Positions 9,401-17,751 of a stretch of 64,000 bases of DNA are shown here, piece after piece. This stretch comes from Saprospiraceae bacterium (GTDB taxonomy: Bacteria; Bacteroidota; Bacteroidia; Chitinophagales; Saprospiraceae), in NCBI GenBank assembly GCA_021604865.1, contig BQJU01000040.1, forward strand, positions 1-64,000, in the 5' to 3' direction. Each line of letters opens with the position of its first letter. Position 1 is the stretch's first letter. The notes under the pieces were generated by a model. The model saw only the letters and a list, made by a program, of their open reading frames with translations, was not told the origin of the DNA and made no database searches. A program made the position numbers and the translations under genes.

Positions 9401-12093
9401 AAGACAATTTTAAAATTTATCGCTATTATCGCCCTTTTTCCCGCCAGATGGGGTATTTACCGCCAGGAGAATACGAGCTTTATTGCTTCAAAGCCGATAG
9501 TTCCTTCTTCCACAAGGAAATTGTAATCAGACCGGACACTTTATTGTACCAGGACCTGCAAAACATGACTTTTGAAAGGGATAGTCTGGTGTATAATGAC
9601 CTGATTCTAAACGCCAGCCGCATCAAGACAGAAGACAACAATAATCCACCTAATATTGGGCTCATTAACCCTTATGATGGCAATGGTCAATTAATATCCG
9701 GACAAGTAACGGACAGGGATGGAGAACCTTTGATTGGCGCCACTATTCTTTTGTTGGGTACTACGGTAGGAACCGTTACAGATTATGCTGGCAATTATGA
9801 ACTTTGGGTACCAAATGGACATTATGAACTCGCGGTTTCTTATATGGGTTATAATACCCACCAGCTAGCAGGTCAGTATTCAGGTCAACAGAATGTAACC
9901 TTGGAGGAAGGCCAGGCGCTTGAAGAAGTGGTGGTGACCGGGCTCCGGATATCCTCCACAAGAAGACTCTCCTCAACGGTAAGTGGCATTAGTGCCGATC
10001 CGATGAACATCAGAGGCTCAAGAGCAAACTCAACCAGTTTTTATATAGACGGGGTCAGAGTTCAAGGAAATCTATCAGGCGTAGACCTCCTTTCTGAAAA
10101 GCTTGAAGCCAGCGTACCAGATTTCGAAATGATGGGTTTGGGGGAATTGGCTAACAGCCTGCTCAACGGTATCCGGACTACCTTTCGCGATGATGCTTAC
10201 TGGGTCCCCAACCTGATTACAGATCAAAATGGGGAAGCTTTTTATACGGTTACTTTTCCGGAAGATATTACCAGCTGGCAAACTTTTGTACTGGGTCAGG
10301 ACAAACGACTGCGTGCCGGTACGGCTTTCGCCGAAACCCGTGCATTTAAACCCTTGATGGCCCGATTGAGTCTACCCCGATTTTTGATCGAGGGCGATGA
10401 GGTCAATATCATTGGTAAATCCCTGAATTTCAGCCCGGATTCCGTAAATATCTCCACCAGTTTTTCGCTGGGAGACCAGCTCCTTCAAACCAACCAGGCG
10501 GTTATTAAAGATGCCCTAATCGAAAAAGCGGCCGTAGCAGCACCAGCCGAATCGGATTCCTTACAAGTGACCTATGCACTAAGCATGGATCAATACCAGG
10601 ATGGCGAACAACGCAGTATTCCTATTTTCCCTCAAGGGACGATGGAAACAACAGGAAATTTTTACGCACTGGAAGGAGATACCAGTTTCACCATTTCTTC
10701 CTCCCCACAACAAGGACCAATCACCATCTTTGCCCAGGATAATATACTGGAAGTATTGCTGGAAGACCTGGATGAGCTGCGAAAATATCCCTACGGTTGT
10801 ATGGAACAAACCGCCAGCCAATTGATGGCCTTATTATTGGAAAAACAGGTTAAAAATCAACTCGGAGAACCCTTTGATTATGAAAAAGAAATCGTGCAGC
10901 ATATCGTCCGCCTGAAAAAATTCCAAAATCCCGATGGCTCCTGGGGTTGGTGGTCGGAAGGAACCGGCATCAACTGGATCACCATACATGTTATTAAAAC
11001 CCTGCAAATGGCCGAGGAATCCGGATATTCTACGGTAGCACTAGAACAGGGCTTGCGGTTTTTGACTAGCCAACTAAATGTACTACAAGAAAAAGCCTTG
11101 CTCCCCGTCCTTAATCGACTTTCAACTGCTGGACAAAACCTGGATTACGCTGTGTATTTGCAAAAGCTGGATACCTTTGAATTTGAGCTTTATGATCAGT
11201 TGCAACTCATTCAAATCCGGCAGCAACAAAACCTGCCTTATACCCTAGATTCTTTGGATAGATATCGAAAAACGACCTTATTTGGTAGTTATTATTGGGG
11301 GTTCGATCAATATCATTTACACCACAATCGGGAGTTAACCACGCTGCTGGCCTATCAAATCTATAAACACGAAAAGCAGGAAACCTTTTGTCATCAAATT
11401 CGCCAGTTTTTCCTGGAGCAGAGAGCTCAAAGTCCGATTCTTGGACGCCGATGGGGCTGGCGCAACACTTATGCAACGTCCTCGATCTTAAGCAGCATTT
11501 TACCGGACTTGCTCGATGGCCAGGAGGGCCGGAAAGCACTCAAAAACACCCTATCCATTAGTGGATTGGCCACTGAAAATATTCAAAAATTCCCTTATCA
11601 GGCGCAATGGTCTGCCGGCCAGGATATCCAGGTCCACAAGACAGGCACAGGGCCGCTGTTTTTGACCGCCTATCAGCAATTTCACAATACCAAACCTGCC
11701 CCCAAAGCGGATGAGTTTATCCTACAAACCAATCTTTTTCAGGAGGGCCGAATAGTAAAAAAACTGGAGCAGGGAAAACGCGCTACACTAAAGGTAGAAC
11801 TAGAAGTCAAAGCCTTTACCGAATACCTGATGTTGGAGGTCCCGATTCCGGCTGGTTGCAGCTATGCAGAAAAGACGACTTATCACCGTTATCCGGAAAC
11901 TCATCGGGCGTATTTCCGGCAGCATACCGCCCTCTTTTTCAAGGAAATTCAGCCTGGAAAATATACTTTCACGATTGAATTGGAGCCTCGGTTTAGCGGC
12001 CTATTCACCCTAAATCCGGCACGGGCAGAACAGATGTATTTTCCGGTTTTTTATGGCCGCAATGAATTGAAAAAGGTGGAAATTTTGGATTAA
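6427..12093 (+). CDS. Alpha-2-macroglobulin family protein with SusC-like insert at the bait position
   Basis: A giant 1888-residue exported protein (signal peptide about 1-22, no lipobox Cys). MG2/MG3-like domains lie in the first third (YLALNKPKFRHGDTLKVKAY near residue 220). The A2M core is clear from about 1245 (YWVPNLITDQNG, then FPEDITSWQTFVLG). The thioester motif is intact as YGCMEQ with Cys1458, so covalent trapping of proteases is plausible. Unusually, residues of about 1091-1215 form a carboxypeptidase-regulatory-like domain (GQVTDRDGEPLIGATILLLG), an EEVVVTG linker and a plug-like stretch (FYIDGVRVQGN), as at the N terminus of SusC-type TonB proteins but with no barrel. The insert immediately precedes the A2M core, where the protease bait region lies in classical members. 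The gene ends tail to tail with priA, the two stop codons sharing TTAA. The periplasmic or surface site is inferred. Confidence 0.88.
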   Translation: MIITLRSRILLLLLWNVFPLFSQIPALTHIYQISSVDAEIFYRDDKAQPTEAHFGTLIDSFSTPEYAKKLASGHYLFVKAEKENLDIQLRSFHSCVALALNNDRDLAIQVIDSTGLQIANAEVLFRNKKIAFDSQTQTYRLRKWNKGGFLKIKYAEEAFFYEVKPNSNEKIFHKKWKRFKRTKVGHVLSAPFRWGKNTYHFFKRGFGWGDWSIYNPPFRRKIRPFKGYLALNKPKFRHGDTLKVKAYVTHAKGRPWKDPLELKIIDTRNKTILERTLKPETPGAFMMDWVIGDTLQLDAYYHILIKHPEKERFGKLIHSFRIEDYELNEITYSLSANQDIYRQDEKIVLSAEGKDANGLNIADGRLKLVLIPNKILNYHQPEVLIPDTLWQETQSLKAGGPTQILVPDSIFPAASMEVKVQASFINANGELHKKSVLFNYSRQEETLIARIDSGLLIVDYFINGQPSQGKGQLSRTNASNPYITQTDSINLPYRENIRPEIEFYHIRTHQSVTSFTPKIAYKSGGLNVSGNRHADSLFIQLNNPQQIPVTWTLRTAHRQLATGQVSDVVFNIAEKDQITGPVYFQYQYLWGGQSYKYEKAIYRYEKMLDIEIDLAAQITPGETVQVKLSVKDHKNRPAKGVNLVAGAVNTQFSNTRSFKAPSINYKLGKKPLVYNSFQLQPFQSTQRYLKIDRQWFQRLGLDKDLFYQLRFSDQGIYTQYDTLTQDTFFKEVAQFSPYLIKNGQAQPIYLIYCNRQLVYYYNTDHPAPYSFVGNPGYNRITIRSRNLEYTMDSVLLKTGQKLEIAIDENQYTQSPIGHHISRRSVSKELNSAEQTSVKNSIFVLRKQGGGQQYLWSSDRNINAWNNHKGKSFYKIGPFPAGTQLSYQIQGGYDTRFEFEPGYSYELQPNRERLYQYTFFHNNQAPLPYSLELKMPGELINTPSIIKKELPKRLILPFQSGYGSVRQGLGRYAFQYQPKNPKDYLLTTLLVPKDNFKIYRYYRPFSRQMGYLPPGEYELYCFKADSSFFHKEIVIRPDTLLYQDLQNMTFERDSLVYNDLILNASRIKTEDNNNPPNIGLINPYDGNGQLISGQVTDRDGEPLIGATILLLGTTVGTVTDYAGNYELWVPNGHYELAVSYMGYNTHQLAGQYSGQQNVTLEEGQALEEVVVTGLRISSTRRLSSTVSGISADPMNIRGSRANSTSFYIDGVRVQGNLSGVDLLSEKLEASVPDFEMMGLGELANSLLNGIRTTFRDDAYWVPNLITDQNGEAFYTVTFPEDITSWQTFVLGQDKRLRAGTAFAETRAFKPLMARLSLPRFLIEGDEVNIIGKSLNFSPDSVNISTSFSLGDQLLQTNQAVIKDALIEKAAVAAPAESDSLQVTYALSMDQYQDGEQRSIPIFPQGTMETTGNFYALEGDTSFTISSSPQQGPITIFAQDNILEVLLEDLDELRKYPYGCMEQTASQLMALLLEKQVKNQLGEPFDYEKEIVQHIVRLKKFQNPDGSWGWWSEGTGINWITIHVIKTLQMAEESGYSTVALEQGLRFLTSQLNVLQEKALLPVLNRLSTAGQNLDYAVYLQKLDTFEFELYDQLQLIQIRQQQNLPYTLDSLDRYRKTTLFGSYYWGFDQYHLHHNRELTTLLAYQIYKHEKQETFCHQIRQFFLEQRAQSPILGRRWGWRNTYATSSILSSILPDLLDGQEGRKALKNTLSISGLATENIQKFPYQAQWSAGQDIQVHKTGTGPLFLTAYQQFHNTKPAPKADEFILQTNLFQEGRIVKKLEQGKRATLKVELEVKAFTEYLMLEVPIPAGCSYAEKTTYHRYPETHRAYFRQHTALFFKEIQPGKYTFTIELEPRFSGLFTLNPARAEQMYFPVFYGRNELKKVEILD

Positions 12094-14570
12094 AACGGAT
12101 CCACATCAACATTTACGCGCACGCCACTCAAGCCTTTCTGGTTGTGCAGCTCATCAATGGCGTCCATGATGGCTTCTTTGGTGAAAGTAATTTTTTTGGG
12201 GTGGCGTTCTATTTTGACCATAAAGTCTAACAAATAATAGGTGCGCACTCTGGAAATGTAGGGAACTGCCGGTCCTTGCGCCCAGTCACCGAGCTTGCCC
12301 TTGAGGTAACGGGCAAATAATTTACCGGCATCGTTGAGGGTTTGTGGCTTTTTATGTTTGAGTGTGATGCGAATGAGTCGATAATAAGGTGGATATTTAA
12401 ACGCATGGCGTTCCGACATTTCCCGGGTAAAAAAGCCTGTAAAGTCATTGGCAATAACTTCCCGCAAGACCGGGCTGGAGGTATTAAAAGCCTGAATAAT
12501 CACCTTGCCTCTTCGGTGTTTACGGCCTGCACGACCACTTACCTGGACCATCAATTGAAACCCCCTTTCGCTAGAGCGAAAATCAGGGAATTGCAACAAT
12601 TGATCGGCACTCAACACCCCCACAATGGCTACATTCTCAAAGTCCAGTCCTTTGGTAACCATTTGGGTTCCAACCAGAATGTCCAGGCGGCGTTCTTCAA
12701 AATCATTGATAATTTTGGCATGGGCATTTTTTGTGCGCACCGTATCCAGATCCATCCGTCCAATCTTGGCAGATGGCAGGTAAATTTTCAGTTCATCTTC
12801 GATTTTTTCGGTACCAAAACCCTGGAGTGTTAGTTGTTTACCCCCACAAGCCGGACAGGCCGGAGGTAAAGCCGTTTGGTATCCACAATAATGACATTTG
12901 AGGTTTTTATGAAATTTATGATGGGTAAGGCTTACATCACAATGGATGCATTCGGCATGCCAGCCACAATTATTACAACGGTAAGTAGGTGCATACCCCC
13001 GTCTGTTTTGGAAGAGGATAGCCTGTTCGCCCCTTTCCAGTGTAGCCTTTAATTCTTCAATTAATACACTAGTAAAATGGGATTGTAATTTGCGTTTTTT
13101 CAACTCTTCCTTGGCATCCACCACGATCACTTCGGGCAATTGTAAACCACCAAAACGCTCAGGCATCTCCGTCAGTCCGTATTTCCCATTTTTGGCATTC
13201 TGATAAGATTCTACTGAAGGCGTAGCGGTTCCCAAAATGACTTTTGCCCCATGCAGGTGGGCCAAATAAATAGCCGTATCCCGGCCGCTGTAGCGAGGAT
13301 TTGGGTCCTGCTGTTTAAAGGAAGCATCATGCTCTTCGTCAACGACAATCAACCCCAGTTTTTGGAAGGGTAAAAACAGCGAAGAACGAGCGCCCATCAG
13401 GATGGGTTTGCCTTCTAATACCTGATTCCAGAGTTCTACACGTTCATTATTACTTAAGCGGGAATGGTAAACGATTATCTCATCGCCAAAGAGGCGCTGC
13501 AGGCGTTCAATGAGCTGGGTAGTCAACGCAATTTCTGGCAATAAATACAATACTTGCTCACCACGGGCCATTGCCTCCCGCATCAATTCTACGTAAACAC
13601 GCGTTTTTCCACTTCCAGTTACGCCATGCAACAACACAACATTTTTCTCCTCTAATTGCTCCCGGATGGAAGTCAAGGCTTCAATCTGTTGATCTGCCAA
13701 CGTATCTGCAGTCACCGTGTCTTCCTCATAATTACCCAACCGGCTGACCTCCCTGTCGTAGGTTTCCAATACGCCTTTTTTTACCATTGCCTTGATTACG
13801 GAATGATCTGCATTTACCCTTTTTATGATATCTTGCTGGCGTACAAATTCCTGTTGTTTTGACATTTGAATATAGGCCATCAAAGCCTCTACCTGGCGAT
13901 CGGATCTTTCCAGTTTGGCGAAAGCCTCATCCAATAATTTCGGCTGAGTGGCATAAGGTTCCTGCAGACGTACACATATTACCTGCTTGGGTTTATACTT
14001 CGTTTTCAGGTCTTCTTTTAGGTAGATGATCTTTTTATCCAGCATGCTCCTGATCAGTGGATAGACCGTTTTATGGCCCAATATTCCACGTACATCATCA
14101 ATGCTGATTTCGTTTTGAATAGTAAGGGCTTCTGCAATCAGGTATTCTTTATCCTCCAGTTCTCCAAAGCCTTCATCAAACAGAGGACTTAGGGTTAGCA
14201 CGGTCTCGCTGGCCAGTTTGAGGTTGGCGGGCAGTGCTGCCTGCATCACTTCGCCAATGGTACAACAATAATATTCCGCCATCCATTGCCACAATTTAAA
14301 TTGCTGCTTCTCTATAATTGCTGTTTCGTCAATGACGGAAAGGATAGGTTTGGGTTTGACCATACCGGGTTTATGTTCCGGAAATCCAACCACCAGGGCC
14401 GTATAATGCTTGCTGCGGCCAAACTGAACTTCTACTCTTATGCCAAATTTAAGCTGATCCACCAACTCTTCCGGAATATAATAGGTGAAGGTTTGTCCTA
14501 ATGCCAGTGGCAGGACTACTTCTACTAATGCTTCCGTATTTGGGATAATATGATAAGCGGATTGCTCCAA
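12090..14570 (-). CDS. priA: Primosomal protein N' (replication restart helicase PriA)
   Basis: An 826-residue superfamily 2 helicase that reloads the replicative helicase at stalled forks. The N-terminal DNA-binding domain is followed by a Walker A motif (GVTGSGKT), the DEEH box (VVDEEHD), a cluster of eight cysteines that binds two zincs (CNNCGWHAECIHC, then CHYCG and CPACGG), and the late helicase motif GTQMVTKGLDF with QVSGRAGR. Length is close to the family norm of 730-830. It is transcribed opposite to the macroglobulin gene and shares its last bases with it. Cytoplasmic housekeeping gene. Confidence 0.97.
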   Translation of the reverse strand: MEQSAYHIIPNTEALVEVVLPLALGQTFTYYIPEELVDQLKFGIRVEVQFGRSKHYTALVVGFPEHKPGMVKPKPILSVIDETAIIEKQQFKLWQWMAEYYCCTIGEVMQAALPANLKLASETVLTLSPLFDEGFGELEDKEYLIAEALTIQNEISIDDVRGILGHKTVYPLIRSMLDKKIIYLKEDLKTKYKPKQVICVRLQEPYATQPKLLDEAFAKLERSDRQVEALMAYIQMSKQQEFVRQQDIIKRVNADHSVIKAMVKKGVLETYDREVSRLGNYEEDTVTADTLADQQIEALTSIREQLEEKNVVLLHGVTGSGKTRVYVELMREAMARGEQVLYLLPEIALTTQLIERLQRLFGDEIIVYHSRLSNNERVELWNQVLEGKPILMGARSSLFLPFQKLGLIVVDEEHDASFKQQDPNPRYSGRDTAIYLAHLHGAKVILGTATPSVESYQNAKNGKYGLTEMPERFGGLQLPEVIVVDAKEELKKRKLQSHFTSVLIEELKATLERGEQAILFQNRRGYAPTYRCNNCGWHAECIHCDVSLTHHKFHKNLKCHYCGYQTALPPACPACGGKQLTLQGFGTEKIEDELKIYLPSAKIGRMDLDTVRTKNAHAKIINDFEERRLDILVGTQMVTKGLDFENVAIVGVLSADQLLQFPDFRSSERGFQLMVQVSGRAGRKHRRGKVIIQAFNTSSPVLREVIANDFTGFFTREMSERHAFKYPPYYRLIRITLKHKKPQTLNDAGKLFARYLKGKLGDWAQGPAVPYISRVRTYYLLDFMVKIERHPKKITFTKEAIMDAIDELHNQKGLSGVRVNVDVDPF

Positions 14571-14844
14571 TAGTACGCTTTTGTTTCAAAATCAGATAGC
14601 TATCACAAAGATACGAATATAAGCATAAAACTGATGCAACATAATTTTTTTGTTTATGGAACACCTATTTCTTTCCCAACAAAAAAAATAGTCATCTTAA
14701 TGACATTCTTCTATGCGTTAATTCTCCTTTTTTATCTATATTTGGCTACTCCAAATATCAAAGAAATATTACATCCCTATTTCTTGAATATACACTATTA
14801 TCCTAATCCAGTCTTTTCTTTTTTAAACTAAATAATTGTCTAAG

Positions 14845-16878
14845 ATGAAAAAACTTTACATCATTTTTTTGGGGCTATTTTTAGTCAACGCACTAATGGC
14901 CCAAATCTCCTTTTCAGATGACTTTGAAAGTTACACTGTAGATGCTTATCTCGCTGCATCTTCCAGCGATTGGACTACCTGGACAAACAGTCCGGGTTCT
15001 TCGGAAGACGTCCGTATTTCTGATGAGCAGGCTGCAAGTGGTACAAAATCTTTGAAGTTTGTTGCCGGTGCTGCTGGTGGTGGCCCAGCAGATGTAATTC
15101 TTAAGTTTGGCGATGTTTATGAGGAGGGCGATTTTGAATTTGAATTAAATATGTTTGTGGTTTCAGGAACCGGAGCGTATTTCAATTTTCAGGGTGCCGA
15201 TCCTCCAGGTTCAATATGGGCGCTTGAATTTGCCTTTAATGACAATGGCAACATTCTGATCAGCAACAATGGAGGTACCTTACTGGAAACCTCGTATACC
15301 CATGACACCTGGTTCAATTTCAGAATTGTAGTTGACTTAACCAACAACCTCTGGACCATTTACATGGACGATGTTGAACAAGGTTCTTTTGGCAATTCCA
15401 TCAATGTATTGGCGTCACTTGATTTATTTCCTTTTAATGGCAATGGTAATGGGACTTCTACTTTTTATGTAGATGATGTTTCTTTTGGTTATGAGCCTTA
15501 TGTACAGCCTGGTTTGGATGTTGGGGTCATCAATGTAAGTTTGGGAGGCGTCAAAAAACTGGTAGGCGCACCTGTGATCGTTAGTGGTGAAGTCAAAAAC
15601 CAGGGGATGGACGTGGTCAATAGTTTTGACATTACCTGGGGTGACGGGAGCAATAGCCACACCGAATCCTATACAGACTTAAATCTGGCATCACTGGCTA
15701 CTTTCAACTTCCAGCACCCAGTCCCATTGACTGTTTTGGAGGATGAAAATACCGTTACAGTAACCGTCTCCAATGTAAATGGCCAAGATGATGATGATCC
15801 AGACAATGACAATCGGGTAGTCAACCTGACCGGCGTCGTTCCGGCACCTGGCAAACATGTCGTGGTGGAAGAAGGAACCGGAACCTGGTGCCAATGGTGT
15901 CCTCGTGGTGCAGTTTTCATGGATTTTATGACAGTTAATTACCCGGATTATTTTGTGGGTATTGCGGTACATAACAACGACCCAATGGAGGTAACTGAGT
16001 ATGATAACGGTGTTAGCACTTTCCCTGGATTTACCGGATACCCTGGTATCATTGTAGACCGGATCAATGTTTTAGATCCCTTAGAGATAGAAGATGGCTT
16101 TTTTGATGAAATTATTAAGGCGCCAGTAGCGACGTTAACCAATGGAGCCGAATACAATCCTGATACCCGCGAATTGCAACTTTCTGTCACAGCGGAATTT
16201 AACACCGCAGTTTCCGGAAATTACCGGCTCAATATGGTCATTATCGAGGATGGTGTAACGGGAACCTCTTCAGCCTACAATCAAATAAATGCTTATGCTG
16301 GTGGTGGCAATGGTCCAATGGGAGGTTACGAAAACCTTCCCTCCTCAGTCCCTGCATCTATGATGGTTTACGATCATGTAGCACGGGCCATCCTTGGTGG
16401 TTTTGCAGGTCTGCCAGGTAGTCTACCTACCTCAATTGAGACTGGTGAAATCTATTCCAATTTCTTTAGCTACGAAATCCCTGCGGGGTATGAATACGAT
16501 GAAATTCAGATCATTGGTATTCTGATTGCACCCGATGGTCATATTGAGAATGCAACGGAAGTCACTATTGACGGAGCTATTGCTAATGGTTTGGCTGTGG
16601 GTACGGATGATCCGGCAATAACAGAAAATGACGTCCAGGTAAGTCCTAACCCCTTCCGGGAAATGACTACAATTCGCATCAATATTGCAGAAAGAGCAGC
16701 GGTCAACATTCAAGTTTTAAACACACTTGGACAAGTAGTTTCCAGCCAAAATTATGGTGAACTATTTGGACAGATTGACTTTCCTATACATGCCAACCAA
16801 ATGGATAATGGCCTTTATACCGTGCGTATCCAGGTAGGTAATGATGTGGTGAGTAAGAAAATAATCTTGTCGCGATAG
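14845..16878 (+). CDS. Secreted Omp28-like thioredoxin-fold protein with T9SS sorting domain
   Basis: A protein of 677 residues from the ATG at 14845; the TTG at 14836 would only add three residues. It begins with a signal peptide (MKKLYIIFLGLFLVNALMAQ). A concanavalin/LamG-like beta-sandwich occupies about residues 22-220 and a CARDB-like adhesion domain about 225-335. An Omp28-type thioredoxin-fold domain follows, with a CxxC pair (GTGTWCQWCPRG, Cys349 and Cys352). The tail from about residue 600 (VQVSPNPFREMTTIRINIAE) is a T9SS sorting domain. Likely exported to the surface; the CxxC suggests redox or metal chemistry, but the Omp28 family role is not established. A strong terminator follows at 16949. 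Confidence 0.85.
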   Translation: MKKLYIIFLGLFLVNALMAQISFSDDFESYTVDAYLAASSSDWTTWTNSPGSSEDVRISDEQAASGTKSLKFVAGAAGGGPADVILKFGDVYEEGDFEFELNMFVVSGTGAYFNFQGADPPGSIWALEFAFNDNGNILISNNGGTLLETSYTHDTWFNFRIVVDLTNNLWTIYMDDVEQGSFGNSINVLASLDLFPFNGNGNGTSTFYVDDVSFGYEPYVQPGLDVGVINVSLGGVKKLVGAPVIVSGEVKNQGMDVVNSFDITWGDGSNSHTESYTDLNLASLATFNFQHPVPLTVLEDENTVTVTVSNVNGQDDDDPDNDNRVVNLTGVVPAPGKHVVVEEGTGTWCQWCPRGAVFMDFMTVNYPDYFVGIAVHNNDPMEVTEYDNGVSTFPGFTGYPGIIVDRINVLDPLEIEDGFFDEIIKAPVATLTNGAEYNPDTRELQLSVTAEFNTAVSGNYRLNMVIIEDGVTGTSSAYNQINAYAGGGNGPMGGYENLPSSVPASMMVYDHVARAILGGFAGLPGSLPTSIETGEIYSNFFSYEIPAGYEYDEIQIIGILIAPDGHIENATEVTIDGAIANGLAVGTDDPAITENDVQVSPNPFREMTTIRINIAERAAVNIQVLNTLGQVVSSQNYGELFGQIDFPIHANQMDNGLYTVRIQVGNDVVSKKIILSR

Positions 16879-16948
16879 GTCAACCACAGATTTATTAGTC
16901 GTTCAAGAATGTTAAATTGACGACAATACATATTGATTAAAGTTTTGC

Positions 16949-16989
16949 AAACCCGGTATTTGGTCCTTCCAATACCGGGTTTTGCTTTT
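16949..16989 (+). terminator. Intrinsic terminator after the Omp28-like gene
   Basis: AAACCCGGTATT (16949-16960) pairs perfectly with AATACCGGGTTT (16971-16982) around a 10-nt loop, then TTGCTTTTAAT. It lies about 70 bp after the stop codon. Confidence 0.85.
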
Positions 16990-17169
16990 AATCCAGATTT
17001 TTGTTCAACCTTTTAGGCTTAAATTTCATTGTAATGGTTGAAGTCCAGTGATCCACAATGCTTTTTGCGCTTCGCCTTTGTGTAGCCACTACGGCAGAAC
17101 ATTTTATGTCATGGCTGGGTTTTAAAAATGCAAAATCAGTATTAATTCAAATTATAAATCAGGTAAATA

Positions 17170-17460
17170 ATGAGAAAGAAAGCCATCTGGAACGGCAAAG
17201 TATTGGCCGAAAGTGATGATCTCGTGAAGATCGAAGGCAATTATTACTTCCCCAAAACATCTATGAATATGGAGCATTTTGAAGCTACTGATACCCATAC
17301 CACCTGTCCATGGAAAGGAACGGCTTCCTATCATACGGTCAAAGTAGATGGTCAGGAAAATAAGGACGCTGCCTGGCATTATAAAGAACCAAAATCAGCC
17401 GCAACAGTTATTAAAGATAGGGTTGCTTTTGGGAAAGGCGTAGAAATCGTGGATAGTTGA
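17170..17460 (+). CDS. DUF427 domain-containing protein
   Basis: A 96-residue single-domain protein matching the DUF427 pattern: KAIWNGKVLAESDD at the N terminus, EGNYYFP in the middle, and TTCPWKGTASYHTV followed by AAWHYKEPK. Family members are small cytoplasmic beta-rich proteins of unknown function. It is a single-gene unit; a 291-bp gap separates it from egtB. The ATG at 17170 begins immediately before the conserved first strand. Confidence 0.9.
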   Translation: MRKKAIWNGKVLAESDDLVKIEGNYYFPKTSMNMEHFEATDTHTTCPWKGTASYHTVKVDGQENKDAAWHYKEPKSAATVIKDRVAFGKGVEIVDS

Positions 17461-17751
17461 AAAAATTAGACTTTAGGAGTTGTTTGCATCAGATTAGCAG
17501 TTGGGGATGAATGGAGGCTATATCATTTAAATGGGTTTAAGACGTTTAGGGCGGTATAATAGGGTTTAGGGCGGCTTTGAGGATACCTTGTTCGGATTTA
17601 GGAAATAGGCTTCTGTCTCGCCCTTCTCCGAGCGTCTGCGACAAGGGCTTCGAAAACGGCACAGCCGATCTGACAGCAAAGCAATCTGACAACAAAGTGA
17701 TCTGACAGCACAGCAATCTGTCTACTCCTTCACCTCAATAATAATATAATA
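17461..17751. other. Intergenic region upstream of egtB with short repeats
   Basis: No gene is apparent in these 291 bp. Two copies of GTTTAGGGCGG occur about 21 bp apart near 17538-17571, and a 16-bp tandem repeat lies at 17668-17720. The egtB promoter is probably in the last 40 bp, which are AT-rich, but I cannot assign -33/-7 elements confidently. Confidence 0.5.
17668..17720. repeat. Three-copy 16-bp tandem repeat
   Basis: ATCTGACAGCAAAGCA, ATCTGACAACAAAGTG and ATCTGACAGCACAGCA follow one another without gaps, ending with a partial ATCTG. The array stops about 30 bp before the egtB start codon. It could be a regulator-binding array or a slippage product. Confidence 0.75.

Noticed and set aside
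14634-14831. A 65-codon plus-strand open frame between priA and the Omp28-like gene
   Set aside because: It is a very AT-rich, low-complexity hydrophobic translation in an intergenic promoter region with no recognisable family; most likely chance.
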